From contig OX419758.1 of NCBI GenBank assembly GCA_948567375.1, positions 4,221,001 through 4,285,000 of the forward strand: a stretch of 64,000 nt of DNA. Reading direction: 5' to 3'. Origin of the DNA: Lunularia cruciata (taxonomy: Eukaryota > Streptophyta > Marchantiopsida > Lunulariales > Lunulariaceae). Positions 21,150 to 32,777 of this stretch are shown piece by piece (the first letter of the stretch is position 1; every line of letters starts with the position of its first letter). The notes beneath the pieces are model-generated. The model was given only the letters and a program-made list of their open reading frames with translations. It made no database searches and was not told the origin of the DNA. Both the position numbers and the translations under genes were made by a program.

Positions 21150-23249
21150 GGCAGGATATGCTGCCCTATTCATAGAGTACTAGGATCTATTTGCCTGGTC
21201 TATTGATCAAATGTTGGGTATTCCACAAGAATTTGGAGAACACCAAATTGATCTGGTGGAAGGTGTAGTTCCAATTTGGCAAAGATAGTACTGTAACACC
21301 CATTTGCACATGTGTGTGATATTGTGATATTTAGCTTAGTATTACAAATACTTGAGAGATATTATTTATATAAATAAAGGATGGTTCGACATTAGTCATG
21401 ACTAGCTAAATTTAGTCATATCTAAGATAGTGGGGACCTTACTTTAGAGGAATTGGAAAAGATGAGCATCAGTATTTTGGATGCTAGTGTGTGGACTTGG
21501 TATTATTCTTAGGTGTTTGGCTTTGAGGACAAAGTTGAGAACTCTTGGGCCCGCAAGACTTTTTATTTTGGATTCTTCTTTAGTCCAAGGATAGCCCATG
21601 TGAAGGAATCCTTGACTTAGTGGTTGGGTCAAGATAAGATCACATGCTTAGTGGAATATACCCATGTGGATAGATAGTCTTTTATACTTTTTGACTTTAC
21701 TTGACTTTTAGCCTAGTAACTTGAGTTACTATGGTAAATAGTAACTATAGTATGTAACTATTTCAAAAGTATATAAACAAGGGGTGAGGAGGTACTCATC
21801 ATCCTTTCATTTACAATTATCTCTCTCTCATTGAGTTCTCTAGTGAGCAATGTCTTGAGTAATGGAGTATTAGCCTTGGAGGAGTATGATGGAGTTGGGG
21901 TTCTTTGACTTCTTAGTCCATGATACGCTACCTTAATAGTCATCAGAGGTTCATCCTGAGTGAGAGATAGGCTGGCTCACAATACCATCTATACCCAAAG
22001 TACTCATTCATGAAAGATGAAATTGACAAGTATTTAGGGGTCAGAATAATCTTTCTTGTCTTGAGCAATGAGTGGGTCTCCCCCATTGTCATTATTCCAA
22101 AGAAGAAGACTAGGAAAATTTGAGTGTGCCAAGATTTTTGCAAGTTGAATGCACTCACAAGGAAGGATTATCATCCGTTGCCTTTTATCAATACAATTTT
22201 GGACCAAGTAGTTGGGCATCCCTGTTATAGTTTTCTTGATGGATTTTCAATGTATAATCAAGTATCAAATTGAGAAGAAGACAAGGAAAAAACTACATTT
22301 ACTACCAATTGGGGCACTTTTACTTACAAAATGCCCTTTGGATTGTGTAATGCTCCGACTACTTTCTAGTAGATGATGAATGCAATCTTCAAAGATTTTT
22401 TATGCAAATTTGTGGAATTCTTCATCGATGATTTTTGTGGTTTGGGCAAAAAGAAGTACATTTGGATTACCTTTGCCAAACTTTTGAGAGGTCTTGTTTT
22501 GCCGGTTTGTCATTACACCCGGAGAAATGCTTCTTCATAATGAAGGAGGGAATTTTTCTGGGGCATCGGGTGTCAAGCCAAGGTATTGAAGTTGATGTCA
22601 AGAAGGTTAAAGTCATCTCAGCTTTAGAATCTCCTAAAAACATTTGGGAGGTGAGAGCCTTCTTGTGAAATATCGGATACTACAAATGCTTCATATCAAA
22701 TTGAATGGTGCTTGTTGCACCCCTCACAAATCTTTTGAAGAAGTCCAAAGACTACTTGTGGGAAGTAGAACAAGAAGAAGCTTTCCAAATATTGAAGAAG
22801 AAACTGGTTGAAGCACCAATTATGAGGGCCCCGAATTGGGATGTCCCTTTTCATGTGTACGTGGACACTTCATCTATGGCAATTGGAGTCATCTTAAGTT
22901 AGAAGGATGTGAAGAAGAATGACTACCCAATTTATTTTGCCAACTGACAGCTGTCCATTTTAGAATAAAATTATTTGACGATTAAAAGAGAAGCACTTGG
23001 AATAGTGTATGCATGCAAGAAGTTTGACCACTATCTATTGGGATACAAGTTTGTCTTCCATTTTGACCATTACATGTTGCAATATCTGGTCAAGAAGGTG
23101 GATTTGTCCAAGCAAATTGCAAGATGGATCTTGTTATCACAAGAATTCACATACATTGTACAAGTAAGGAAGGGAGCTTTGCATTTGAAGCAGACTTCCT
23201 ATCCAGGTTAGAAACTCAAGACCAGGAGTGGGAGGTCAATGATTGGTTT
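21150..23249 (+). pseudogene. Element A reverse transcriptase-RNase H, decayed
   Basis: RT resumes at 21986 after the solo LTR: SPIVIIPKKK, a degraded CQDFCKLNALTRKDYHPLPF, motif A FLDGFSMYNQ, MPFGLCNAPTTF and motif C FIDDF (about 22420), so both catalytic motifs are present but separated by stops. The thumb/connection reads EKCFFIMKEGIFLGH. RNase H spans about 22790-23210 (VYVDTSSMAIG, KREALGIVYACKKFDHYLLG, LLSQEFTY). The frame stops where the family-A solo LTR inserted at 23250. It is one polyprotein with the gag and integrase on either side. Confidence 0.85.
21292..21980 (+). mobile_element. Solo LTR of the element B family
   Basis: Matches the 692-bp LTRs of element B along its whole length, starting TGTAACACCC and ending GGCTCAC(A), with the same TATATAAA box (21770-21777). 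The flanks are AGTAC (21287-21291) and AATAC (21981-21985), a five-base duplication with one mismatch. It splits the element-A pol just before RT: ...WQR.Y on the left and ...YHLYP on the right rejoin in frame when it is removed. No internal region is present. Confidence 0.88.
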
Positions 23250-26200
23250 TGTGACAACCCGGCAAATATTACTTTTGCGGTAATTGGGTCAGTAAAGTTT
23301 GTTCCTGCAGAGATACTATCCAGAATTGGTCAAATACAAAGTCAAAAGTCACAATGGCAGTTCTTCTTGATGGCTTCTTTAATCTCTCAGGTAGAAACTA
23401 CACCCAGAAGAGAGTAACAAGCTCACAATCTTGATAACTTGTCACAAACACACACACATAATCACAACATAGCAAAGTCTGTCCAAACAACTCTTGATTG
23501 TGATGATTCAGATTCTCCCAAAGACGGCACTTCATTGCGAAGACCGATTTCACCTCAGAATTGTGTTCCACCCCTCCACTGAAGGCACAACTTCCTTGAT
23601 CAAAATTTCTTCACATCAACTTTGTGTTGCACTCACAAATGCAGAATACTAACAACACTACAATTCCTCTCAGATCTGTCAAGGCATTGCTCCGATGCAC
23701 TTCACTCAAGATCAAACACACAGAATGAAGATCAAGGCTGCAGATTCCAACATCCACAAACACACTGACTTGCTCTTTGGAATTCTCCACACACTCACAA
23801 GCACAAACACAAAATTGACAATCGGAATTAAGCTTAAGCAACAAGTACTGAGAACAACACTTCGCTTTATCTATCTTCAGAATTATGAATACTGAATAAC
23901 ATCATACTGCAAATGCTCCACTTAAATACTGAAGCAAATGGCAGACTCGCCTACCTAGGCACCGCTTCCTAACATCCTTTCCTACCTACAGATCCCAAGG
24001 GACAATCTATCTCTTCATATCTGCCCTTTCCTATCTCAAAATTGACTTCTATCCCGATCCGATGACTACCTCATCATCGGCTTCCAAACCCGATGATCTT
24101 CCTACTATTTCACCTTCTTTGGGTATGATGGATTCTACTAATTTCTTTACTAATTCTACGAATTCTTCACTACAATCTACAATTGAGCTCATGGGTAATC
24201 GATTTACATTCTTATCTCCCGACCCACTCTTCTCTAATGTGTCAATTCTCAAGTCCGATGACACTTGTATTCCTACTTCTGCAACATCGGATTTCTTCTC
24301 CACTGTCACACTATTCGGAATTTTCTCTAACTTCAAATTTACCAAATCCAGTCTAAGACTAACATTATTCTCTACCTCCAACATTTTCCTATCTACACGT
24401 TCTCTCAATTGAATCAGCAATGTGTTCATATCCACATCCTTGGCTTTTTGCTTCCGAGTTTCCTGCACAAGTAATTTCAACTCATGTAGGCGGGCTTCCT
24501 CCAATCTCCCTTCAGCTCCGTGCTTAAGATCGCTCTTAACCTGCTTGCAACTTCTCCTACTGATTCCGACTCATATCCTCAAGAGCGTTCTACTTTCAAC
24601 TCCTCGCGATACATCTTCAACTCGTCTTCGTATTCTGCAGCGAGCATCTTCTTCTCCTCTGCATATTGCATACTCTGCTGTTCTATGCTCTTGACAAGTT
24701 CTCGCAATTGCTCTTCTTCTTCTTGTTTGGTCGCCAACTCTCTCTACTATGCTTGATCTTTTGCTATGGCACTCTTCTTCAAGCTGTCCAACTCCTGCTC
24801 CATCACAATGTTCATTGCCTTAAAATGGACATTCTCGATGTGCACATCACTCACTTCCTCCTTCATTTTGCTCAACCACATTGCCTGCTCCTTCAATTCT
24901 CTGGCTTGCCTCTGCAATTCCCTCTCCTTCTCGGCGCAACTCCCTTGTAGCATGCTCAACGTTTTCTTCCTTGAGCTTTCCTCCCTCCGAAGTTCTTCCA
25001 CTTCCGTGCTTCTTCGGACTTGTTGTTCTTGCAACTCCTTCACTTCACTCACCAGATACTTCACCATCTACAATTTGTTCATCCCTTTTCCAACGATCTT
25101 GGGGAATTACACTTTGATTCTCCGTCAACAGCTCCAGCAATGGTGTGACTACCTTTGTCAAATATGATATCCCAACAAAGTTTTCTTCTTCCTCCTTGCC
25201 ATCTTTTTCTGGAGTCTTCTCCTCCGTCATTGGCTCCTTCATCTGAAGTCGTGATCTTTGTATCTTCATTGTATCAGCATTGTCTTTGTTTTGGCCTCTT
25301 GAACTCGGCCCCGTGGGATTCTCTACCTCCTCCTCTGGTTTTGACGTGTTCTCCACCATTGCCTGACCAGCCTCACTTACTACCACCAATTGCTGGACTT
25401 CGGGTTCTCCCTCACTGTCGCTCCCAGACTCCTCACTTTTCAAGGTGAGCTCTTCTTCTTCCGAGTCCTCTTCTTGTGACTCAGTTTCCTCCTCAGACTC
25501 CGATCCTGATGATGCCCTTCTTACAACTTTAGCGGTCTTCAACATCAGCCGCTGAGTCTTTCTTTGCATGGGAGATGTCTTGGCTTCTTCGGGTTTACTT
25601 TGCTTCTTCGTCTTTGGACTGGTAACATCTTTGATTTTCCATTGTCTCGTCCTTGCAAAGTACTCGTCATTTGCTCACAGATGAAGCATATATTGGCGCT
25701 CCTCATCGTCTACTTCTCGTCTCAAATCGGGGTGCATGTGCAACACCATACAATGATGCTTGTCTTTGAACAGCAAGTTCAGCCCGAAGTAGAAATGAGC
25801 CGTGAACGGTGCAAAATAATGCGGTGGCGAGCCTGTTCTCCAATTCACCACCATCCGCCTTGTTTGGTGATGGAAGCACTTCGCCCAATTCACTGGAACT
25901 CTTCCAAACATCTGATGGAAGAAGACCGCTTGCTGCATGGTCACGTAGGTTGTTTGTTCTTGCTTGAACATGGCCATCATCGCCCCCACGATACTTCTTT
26001 GGATCGGGTCCCGATATGATTCCACCTTGTAACCATTCGTGGTTCTTGGAGCAAAAAATGAGTTACGGATCTCCGCCGTCTCTTCTGCAACATCACACTT
26101 CCGATAGAAGGTGATTCCTATTGGCTCTCTTGCTTCTCTCCCCAGGACTAAATTCCAATCCGACTCAATCCATCGAGCCGGATTGCCTCTCTTCCCTTCT

Positions 26201-26957
26201 ACCTTGGGACCCTCCTCACAATTACTGGCAGCAATCTCTAGCATTACCCCCGGGAAACTGAAATTCCAGTTCCATGCTAAAAATGTAATACGAAGTCTAA
26301 CCAAGACTTTGATTCTAGCTACTACATCTACTCTTCGGATTGCAAAACCTCTCACTGCTAGCGCGTTGGCCACCTTCTTTGCCATGATTTGTTCTCTCAT
26401 TCTACGCTGTTGGAAAATCAGACCCTCTCCTAGATGAGACACTCTAACTCCCTCAGGGTTCCGGAAAATCTCACTCTAGACGGGCTTCCGGACACACATT
26501 ACTGCAGGACGACTACTCAAAGGAATTGGAAATTTACTCAAAGGTTTCAACTTCCCCTGCGCAGTCGCAATTTTATATTGCCCCGAATTGTAGTCATTCT
26601 TCAGTCAATTTTAGTCTGTGAATTTCTCTCTTCTGCGTGCACTCCTGGTCACTGTCAAGACATGCTTATTCTGCCCCCGCCATTTCTTGAAATGTACTTT
26701 CTTGCCACGTATAGAGGTTGTTAAACGGTCTTCATCTTTCCGGCGTCTTCCAACCCAAAGACGATGATCTTTGGCCTTTTTCTGGCGTACTCCTCTTTCG
26801 AGTACCTCCGTCATCGGATCCGATGTCAGCTTCTTCGGCTTCCCTCCAAAGTCACTTTTGCCCCTTCTTTGTCTGCAATTTGACTTTTCCGTGCTTACTT
26901 CCGTGCTTACTCTTAATCACTACTAACCATAGAAAAACAAAAAATGTGGGTACCACA
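23250..26957 (-). mobile_element. Family-A solo LTR carrying a long ORF (copy 2)
   Basis: A complete 3708-bp unit in minus orientation, starting TGTGGTACCCACATTTTTT (26957) and ending GGTTGTCACA (23250). It is flanked by perfect GGTTT duplications at 23245-23249 and 26958-26962. It sits between RNase H and integrase of element A, which is in the opposite orientation. Its ORF sequence is clearly different from copy 1 and copy 3, so it represents a separate subfamily. A TATAAAAT lies at 26570-26577 (minus). Confidence 0.9.
24049..26442 (-). pseudogene. LTR-encoded coiled-coil protein, copy 2
   Basis: The minus strand from about 26442 (MSHLGEG...) to 24049 encodes the same protein as 12623-15196 in a more divergent version. 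The N-terminal block is open for 255 codons (FLAWNWNFSFPGVM, GNPARWIESDWNLVLG, TTYVTMQQAVFFHQ, VPVNWAKCFH, PFTAHFYFGLNL). One stop follows at 25675, then an open acidic middle (25569-25045) dominated by Glu/Asp/Ser, a frameshift, and coiled-coil segments 25067-24747 and 24504-24049 (ARLHELKLLVQET, VDRKMLEVENNV). The family ATG seen in copies 1 and 3 is not obvious, so the true start is uncertain. Substitutions between copies leave the block structure intact, which hints at past selection on the protein. Confidence 0.75.
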
Positions 26958-26962
26958 GGTTT

Positions 26963-28320
26963 CTTGATGAAGAGTTATATCATTTAATGGCAATGCAAAG
27001 TATGAGGTATGCTATAGAATATCATTATCTACATACTTGTCATTGTCTTGAGGGGCTGGACCCAAAGTAGAGGGCAGTCTTCCTCAGGAGGATGGGACCG
27101 TACCAACTAAAACACAACTTTTTATTTAAGATGTGGAAAGACAAAGTACTTCGGATATGCTTGGAGGCATAAAAAGTTGGAGGAGTAATTGAGTCCTTAC
27201 ACTCTAAAGCATCATGAGGACACTATGCCCTGAAGAATAATGTAAAGAAAATTCTTTCATTGGGGTATTGGTGGCCTATGATGTATAAAGATACTCACGC
27301 CTACATACGGAGTTGTGATGCCTGCCAACAAATAGGAAAGTTGATGGCTACTTCTCAATGGCCTTTCAGAACAATTTTTCCATTGGCTCCATTTGAGAAA
27401 TGGGGTATTGATTTTGTGGGTCCAATTCAACCAATTACCCATGTCACGAGGAAAAGATACATCTTGGTGTGCCTTGATTATGCTACCAAGATGGTAGAAG
27501 CAAAGGCAACTTGGAGCGATGATGCAAAAACAATTGCAAAATTTTTCTTCTAAAACATCATTTCATAGAGGACATTCACGTTATAGATGTCCTCTAGAAT
27601 TGGGTCGTGACAAGGGAACTCATTTCTTGAACTCAATGGTGGAAGCGTTAACCAAGTACTTCCAGATTAAACATCAGAAGATGACTCCTTATTATCCAAA
27701 AGTGAATGGACTAATGGAGAAGGACAATGGATTGTTATGTAAAATTTTGAACAAGGTGATAGTCAATTATGGCTACGATTGGGACACAAAGTTACCTACA
27801 GCTTTGTGGGCATATAGAATGACAAAGAAGATTACAACCAAACAAAATCCTTATTTCTTGACATATGGATTGCATCCCATACTACCAATTGAATTTAAAG
27901 TACTGATTTATCAGATTTTGTGCGAGGAACGATTGTATGAGGAAGAAAGTCAGGATCTTCAGATCCATCAACTGATGTGGTTAGAAGAGAAAAGGGATGA
28001 TGCAATGCAAACCACAAAGGAGGTACAAGAATAGAGGAAAGTCAAGCACAATAAGAGACTCAAGCCTATGGCTGTTCAGGAGGGTGGTTTGATGTTGTTA
28101 TATGACAATCACCAAATATTTTTTCCAAGCAAACTGCATTTAAGGTGGATGGGGCCATATCATGTTATGCACATTTATGCTCTTGCTCTATTCAATTTGA
28201 AGACCTAGACTGCATCCTTTTGCCACTCGAGTGAACGAGTGGAGAGTTAGAAAATATTGGACCACGGACCCGGCTTTGTATAAAGACCCTACTATCGGTG
28301 TTTGCAAGAACGCTCACATT
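26963..28320 (+). pseudogene. Element A integrase, decayed
   Basis: The pol frame resumes after copy 2. The zinc-binding region reads WGYWWPMMYKDTHAYIR then CDACQQ (about 27260-27330). The catalytic core follows with PFEKWGIDFVGP, YILVCLDYATK, ELGRDKGTHF and a YYPKVNGLMEKDNG segment; the last holds the usual E position. A frameshift near 27550 separates the first and second Asp. The C-terminal module reads RWMGPYHV at about 28150. The frame ends ...NAHI-stop at 28325, directly before the polypurine tract. There is no chromodomain. Integrase would insert the cDNA; this copy is disabled. Confidence 0.88.
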
Positions 28321-28321
28321 T

Positions 28322-28334
28322 GAGGGAGGGTATA
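28322..28334 (+). other. Polypurine tract of element A
   Basis: GAGGGAGGGTATA immediately before the TGTGGTACC start of the 3' LTR. It is the plus-strand priming site and fixes 28335 as the start of the LTR. Confidence 0.85.
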
Positions 28335-28762
28335 TGTGGTACCCACATTTTTTTTTTAAAAAGTTTTTGTGTTATTTTGAAGAAGAAATATACAGACAAA
28401 GTTGGATTGAACTCAAATAGCATTGGAAGGAGAAGAATTGTGTCTTTGGGTTAAAACCCAAAGTAACATGACTCCAAGTCGGAAGCGCAGTACTCGGATC
28501 AAAACTGGCCAAGAGAAACCCAAAGTAAGGGGACTTCGTCTTGGGGTGATCAATCCAATGCAAAGATGATATAACAACTTCCCCTTTAGAGGGGCAAATC
28601 AAGAAAGTATAGGCAAAGAAATGGTAGACAAGGCACAAATCACTAACCTAGATGATGCCAAGAGGAAGTCATGCAGAAAGGGTGCATTTCAGTGACGAGC
28701 AACAGAGGAATGGCTGATCAACAAGGAACTATAAAATCAGGACTTCATCAAGGGGATTCTGG

Positions 28763-30505
28763 AATGTCCCGCAAGTATCCTAAGCCACTCAATAGTTGAC
28801 CCAAAGGAGTGCATGTAGAGAAGCCGATTGAGTGTTTGATGTTTAACAAGTCTGAAGGAGTTAGGATCTCAAGACCAAGAGATGGTATAATTATTTTTCA
28901 AGTACCATGCACTAGAGATTGCACAATGTCAAAGAAGGGTGAGAAGAAGAGTCAGTTGCTTGCAGTGTGAAATCCATTGATTCAAAGATTAGATATGATA
29001 GCTTGAATTGAAGTCCTAAGTAGACTTTGAATCACTTTTCTAGCATGGAATTGGAATTTGAGTTTTCCAGGGTTCATGGCAGAAGTAGCATCAAGTGATT
29101 GTGAGGAGGGACTTGAGAATGAAGGGAAGAGAGGCAATCCGGCTCGATGGATAGAGTTTGATTGGAGGTTGGTGTTAGGTAGAGAAGCTAGTGAGGAAAT
29201 TGGGGCAACATTTCTCGGGAAAGGAGAGTTTGTGGAGGAGACGGATGAGATTCAAAATACTTTTACTACACCATGCACAAAGAATAAATACAAGGTGGAT
29301 ACCTATTGAGACCTAGTCAAGCAAAGCATTGTTGGGGTGATGATGGCACTCTTCAAGCTCAATCGCATGACTTATGTAATGAAGCATTAGGCGGTCTTCT
29401 TCCACCAAATGTTTGCAAGCATGCTAGTAAATAGGGCAAAGTGCTTCCATGAAAGACCATGGGAAATCGTGTGGTGTTGGGGAAATGTGAGATGCGCCTC
29501 ACTATTTGGTGCCATTCATTGCCCATTTCTAATTCAGATTGAATTTGATAAGGAGTCTGAGTGAAGAAAGACGGTGTCACATTTTCATCCAGACTGATGA
29601 AAGACTACAAATGACAAGGAATAGCAGTATATTCAACAGATCCAAAGTAGTGATGAGCACTATAAGTGCACAAGGTAGTATTTAAGAGTAGCATTGACCA
29701 TTCCAAAGATGAGGAAGCAAAGTCATCCAGAGGAGAGTTTGTCGCCAGTTAAGTCAAAGAAGGTGAGGAAGGTGAACCTGAGGCAAGAAGTCGTAATGCT
29801 TGATGAGTCATTGGGAGCAGAAGAGTTGGAAGGCAAAGTTGAATACAAAATAGAAGACTTGGAAGAAGAAGAAGAACCGGAGTTTATGATGCAAAGTGAA
29901 GAGTAGAGCAATGGAAGCAAAAAGGAGATGGAAGTTCAGCAACACGGAGGAGATGATACTTATAAAGAAGAACACAAGTTCCATGCGATGATTGATCAAA
30001 TGGAAGGAGGAGGAAACCTGTGTCATGAATTACCCACCATGGAGATAGAAGAAACTCTGGAGGCTAAGCCAAAGGTGGAAGTTCAGTAGGGTAGAAGATG
30101 AAGAAGAAGTGTTGCTACTGCACGGGCAGAAGTGAGCAATGTAAGTCCGGTAGTAGAAGGTCAGATGAAGAACCTCTGAGAGTTAGAAGATTAAGACTTT
30201 GGAGTAAAGCTCCAGTAGAAGAAGTAAGAAGCAAAGAGCCAAAGCAAGCTGAGAGCTTGTGAGTCTTTGATGGGGTAGAATACTTGGCGTGAGTAGTTTG
30301 TCCCTTGCTGTTGCAATTGCAAAAGAAGAGGGAAGACTTGAAGAGGGATTACTCAAGAGTGAAAGATGAATTGGCAGTAGTGCAATACATGAATGATGAA
30401 AATTTGGAGTTGAGAAGAAAGTTGAGTTTGGGAGAGCATGAGTTAGTAGAATTTTGGACTGATCTAGAGTTGAGGAGGAAGGAAATGGAGAGTCTAATGA
30501 AGGAC
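28763..30505 (+). pseudogene. LTR-encoded protein, N-terminal and middle part (A 3' LTR)
   Basis: ATG 28763 lies 33 bases after TATAAAAT (28730-28737). Blocks readable through stops are NWNLSFPGFMAEV, GNPARWIEFDWRLVLG, NKYKVDTY, MTYVMKH, then a Lys-rich and strongly acidic middle open at 29694-29906 (LEEEEEPEF), and a coiled-coil stretch at 30305-30505. Element B then interrupts it after ...KEMESLMKD, and the frame resumes at 38196. The ORF has the same strand as gag-pol, showing it is a sense-strand LTR gene. Confidence 0.75.
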
Positions 30506-31197
30506 TGTAACACCCGTTTGTGCATGTGTGTGGTATTGTGATATTTAGCTTGGTATTACAAGTACTTAAGAAATATTGTTTATATAGAGATAAAGGATGG
30601 TTCTATATTAGTCATGGTTAGCTAAAGCTAGTCATAGCTAAGATAGAGGGGACCTTACTTTAGAGGAAGTAGAAAAGATGAGCACCACTATTTTGGACTT
30701 TAGTGTGTTGACTTGGTATTATTCCTAGGTGTTTGGCTTTGAGGAAAGAGTTGAGAACTCTTGGGCCCGCAAGCCTTTTTGTTTTGGATTCTTCTTTAGT
30801 CCAAGGATAGCCCATGTGAAGGAATCCTTGACTTAGTGGTTGGGTCAAGATAAGACCACATGCTTAGGGGAATATGCCCATGTGAATGGATATTCCTTTC
30901 TACTTTTTGACTTTACTTGACTTTTAGTCTAGTAACTTGAGTTATTACGGTAATTAGTAACTTTGGTACGTAACTATTTCACAAGTATATAAACAAGGGG
31001 TGAGGAGGTACTCATCATCCTTTCATTTGCAACTATCTCTCTCTCATTGAGTTCTCTAGTGAGCAATGTCTTGAGTCTTGGAGTGTTGGCCTTGGAGGAG
31101 TATGATGGAGTTGGGGTTCCTTGCCTTCTTAGTCCATGGTGCGCTACCATAATAGCCATCAGAGGTTCATCCTGAGTGAGAGACAGGCCGGCTCACA
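30506..31197 (+). mobile_element. Element B 5' LTR
   Basis: Starts TGTAACACCC and ends GGCTCACA. TATATAAA at 30986-30993 is the likely promoter, about 200 bases before the LTR end. A PBS-like TTGGTTCTGTTGCCGGGA follows at 31201-31218 and resembles the tRNA-Asp-type class ending GTTGCCGGGGA. Confidence 0.92.
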
Positions 31198-31238
31198 TTT
31201 TTGGTTCTGTTGCCGGGACCTCTCTAAAAGGCAAGATA

Positions 31239-31409
31239 ATGTTCCGCGTTCAATTTTGTATTAGGCAGAAGGAGGCTATGAGAGCTCACTTGGAAAGAAC
31301 ATTAGGAGAGGAGAGGGCTGAACTTATGTTAGAGAACCAAGATCCATTTGTATACCCTGTAGTTCATTATGATGTTTTTGAGGTGATTTTATACATCTTG
31401 TACACATGA
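31239..31409 (+). CDS. Small leader ORF of element B
   Basis: A 56-codon frame starting MFRVQFCIRQKEAMR, only about 20 bases after the PBS and well upstream of gag. It aligns with the first leader ORF of element E (48070-48300): FRVQFCIRQKEAMRAHL against FHIKVMYIQREQMRVSL, then PVVHYD...VILYILY against PVVIYD...LTIYILL. B and E belong to different gypsy lineages, so the similarity is unexpected. Function is unknown. The frame is short, and whether it is translated cannot be judged from sequence alone; upstream in-frame codons extend to 31176 inside the LTR. Confidence 0.45.
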   Translation: MFRVQFCIRQKEAMRAHLERTLGEERAELMLENQDPFVYPVVHYDVFEVILYILYT

Positions 31410-32094
31410 GAGGAATTGGAGAGATTGTGTGAGGTGGATTGCAAATTTTGGGGTGCAAATTTTGGGGATTAAGGTGATTTTAGGCAAAATCTCAAGTTTG
31501 AGATCTGGACTTGAAATTTCTACACATGATAGCTTGGGTTATTTTTCAGTTAGCACACTTGAAATTATTGTGAGATCTTCTATGCACACTGGGCTAGAAT
31601 TTTTGAAAGTTGATAGGGTAAAGTGCTCCCGCAACTGCATGCTCTTTGGAAAATTGTACAGAGTCTGCCATTTCTTCAATTTTCAGTGAATTTTTCTGAA
31701 AATTTACAAAACAATTCAGTGCATTGTATCCTACCTGCTGCCACAAAAATTAGAGAGAGGTCGTTCTTGCGCACTGAGTTATGAGTTTTTGAAGTGAGAG
31801 GGGTGGTTTTCAGACCAAATCTGAAATATATGTGCTGAATAGAAAAGTGTCTAGGCCAAATGACTCAATGAAAAGATCTGAAATTTTGCAGAGAGGGACA
31901 CCCTAGAGTTGAGATCAAGTGTGAAAAATTTCAAAGGACTGTGACATAGTGGTTGGAAGATTTGAGTGACATTGTGAGGAAGGGTCAATTCTGCAGAGTG
32001 GAGATCTCATGCATGAGAAGTTTGAGATCAACAAAAAGCATGTTTGAGTGTTTAGATTCATCTTGGGAACATAGAGGGTCATCAAGAGTAGAAA
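31410..32094 (+). other. Long untranslated leader of element B
   Basis: About 680 bases between the small leader ORF and the zinc-knuckle ORF. Frames are short (the longest about 86 codons, 31429-31689) with no recognisable motif. It may contain packaging signals or splice sites, but none can be named from sequence. Confidence 0.5.
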
Positions 32095-32544
32095 TTGAGA
32101 TTATGCAAGGTTCCCCAAGGGTTTGAGGTGATTGTAGGGGTTGATTTGAGGAAAAGAGAATTTACAATAGAATTTGAAGAGAGTATTGAGAGGATACAAA
32201 AACCTACACCACTTGGAGGAAAGAGTGAGTCTAAGTGTTTTCTATGTGGAGAGAAGGGACATAAGGCAAGTTCATGTCCATTGACCTTTGAGAGCAAGAA
32301 ATTGAGGGAAAGGAGAGGCTTACTTAACTTGGGTTTGCATGTTGGACCTTCTTCACCAAGATTGGGAGGGAGAAGATCTAAGACCAAGGAGTTGTGTGAG
32401 GTTTGTGAAGTTGAAGGACTTCCAAAAGGACATGAGTGTAGTGAAGAAAAATCACTTTTGGAGACTTTGGTGAAGGATCTTGGAGAGAGTCTTAGTACAG
32501 CTACAGAAATACTACCACCTTCATCAGCTAGTTTTCAAGATTAG
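32095..32544 (+). CDS. Zinc-knuckle ORF upstream of gag (element B)
   Basis: An open frame of about 149 codons between leader and gag, without an ATG in the open stretch; the nearest upstream in-frame codon is a stop at 32089-32091. It contains a classic CCHC knuckle, CFLCGEKGHKASSC, at about 32235-32280, and a second Cys/His cluster, CEVC...GHEC, at about 32395-32435, flanked by basic residues. It is distinct from the gag knuckle at 33618-33660. It could be an extra nucleic-acid-binding ORF, as some large plant gypsy elements carry ahead of gag, or the remnant of an acquired gag. Lack of an ATG suggests splicing, readthrough or decay. Confidence 0.5.
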   Translation: MRLCKVPQGFEVIVGVDLRKREFTIEFEESIERIQKPTPLGGKSESKCFLCGEKGHKASSCPLTFESKKLRERRGLLNLGLHVGPSSPRLGGRRSKTKELCEVCEVEGLPKGHECSEEKSLLETLVKDLGESLSTATEILPPSSASFQD

Positions 32545-32777
32545 TGATGGAGATAATCTTTCAACTTATGGATAAACTATCCATGAGAGTTAGATTAATA
32601 TGCACTCTAGGATTTGTTGTTACTATAGAAATCTTGGAGCGACCTGAATCTTTTGTGTTCCCTAGAGTGGATTATTCTCAGATGGTGTTAGTCATGTATA
32701 TACTCTATTAGTAATAGAGTGAGAGAAAAGAAAAGAAAAAAAGATTTGAGAGAAAAGAAAGATAGTGAGGGGTTAAG

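Noticed and set aside
24062..25448. Several plus-strand Ser/Leu-rich frames
   Set aside because: Antisense of the copy-2 LTR protein, with no domain of their own.
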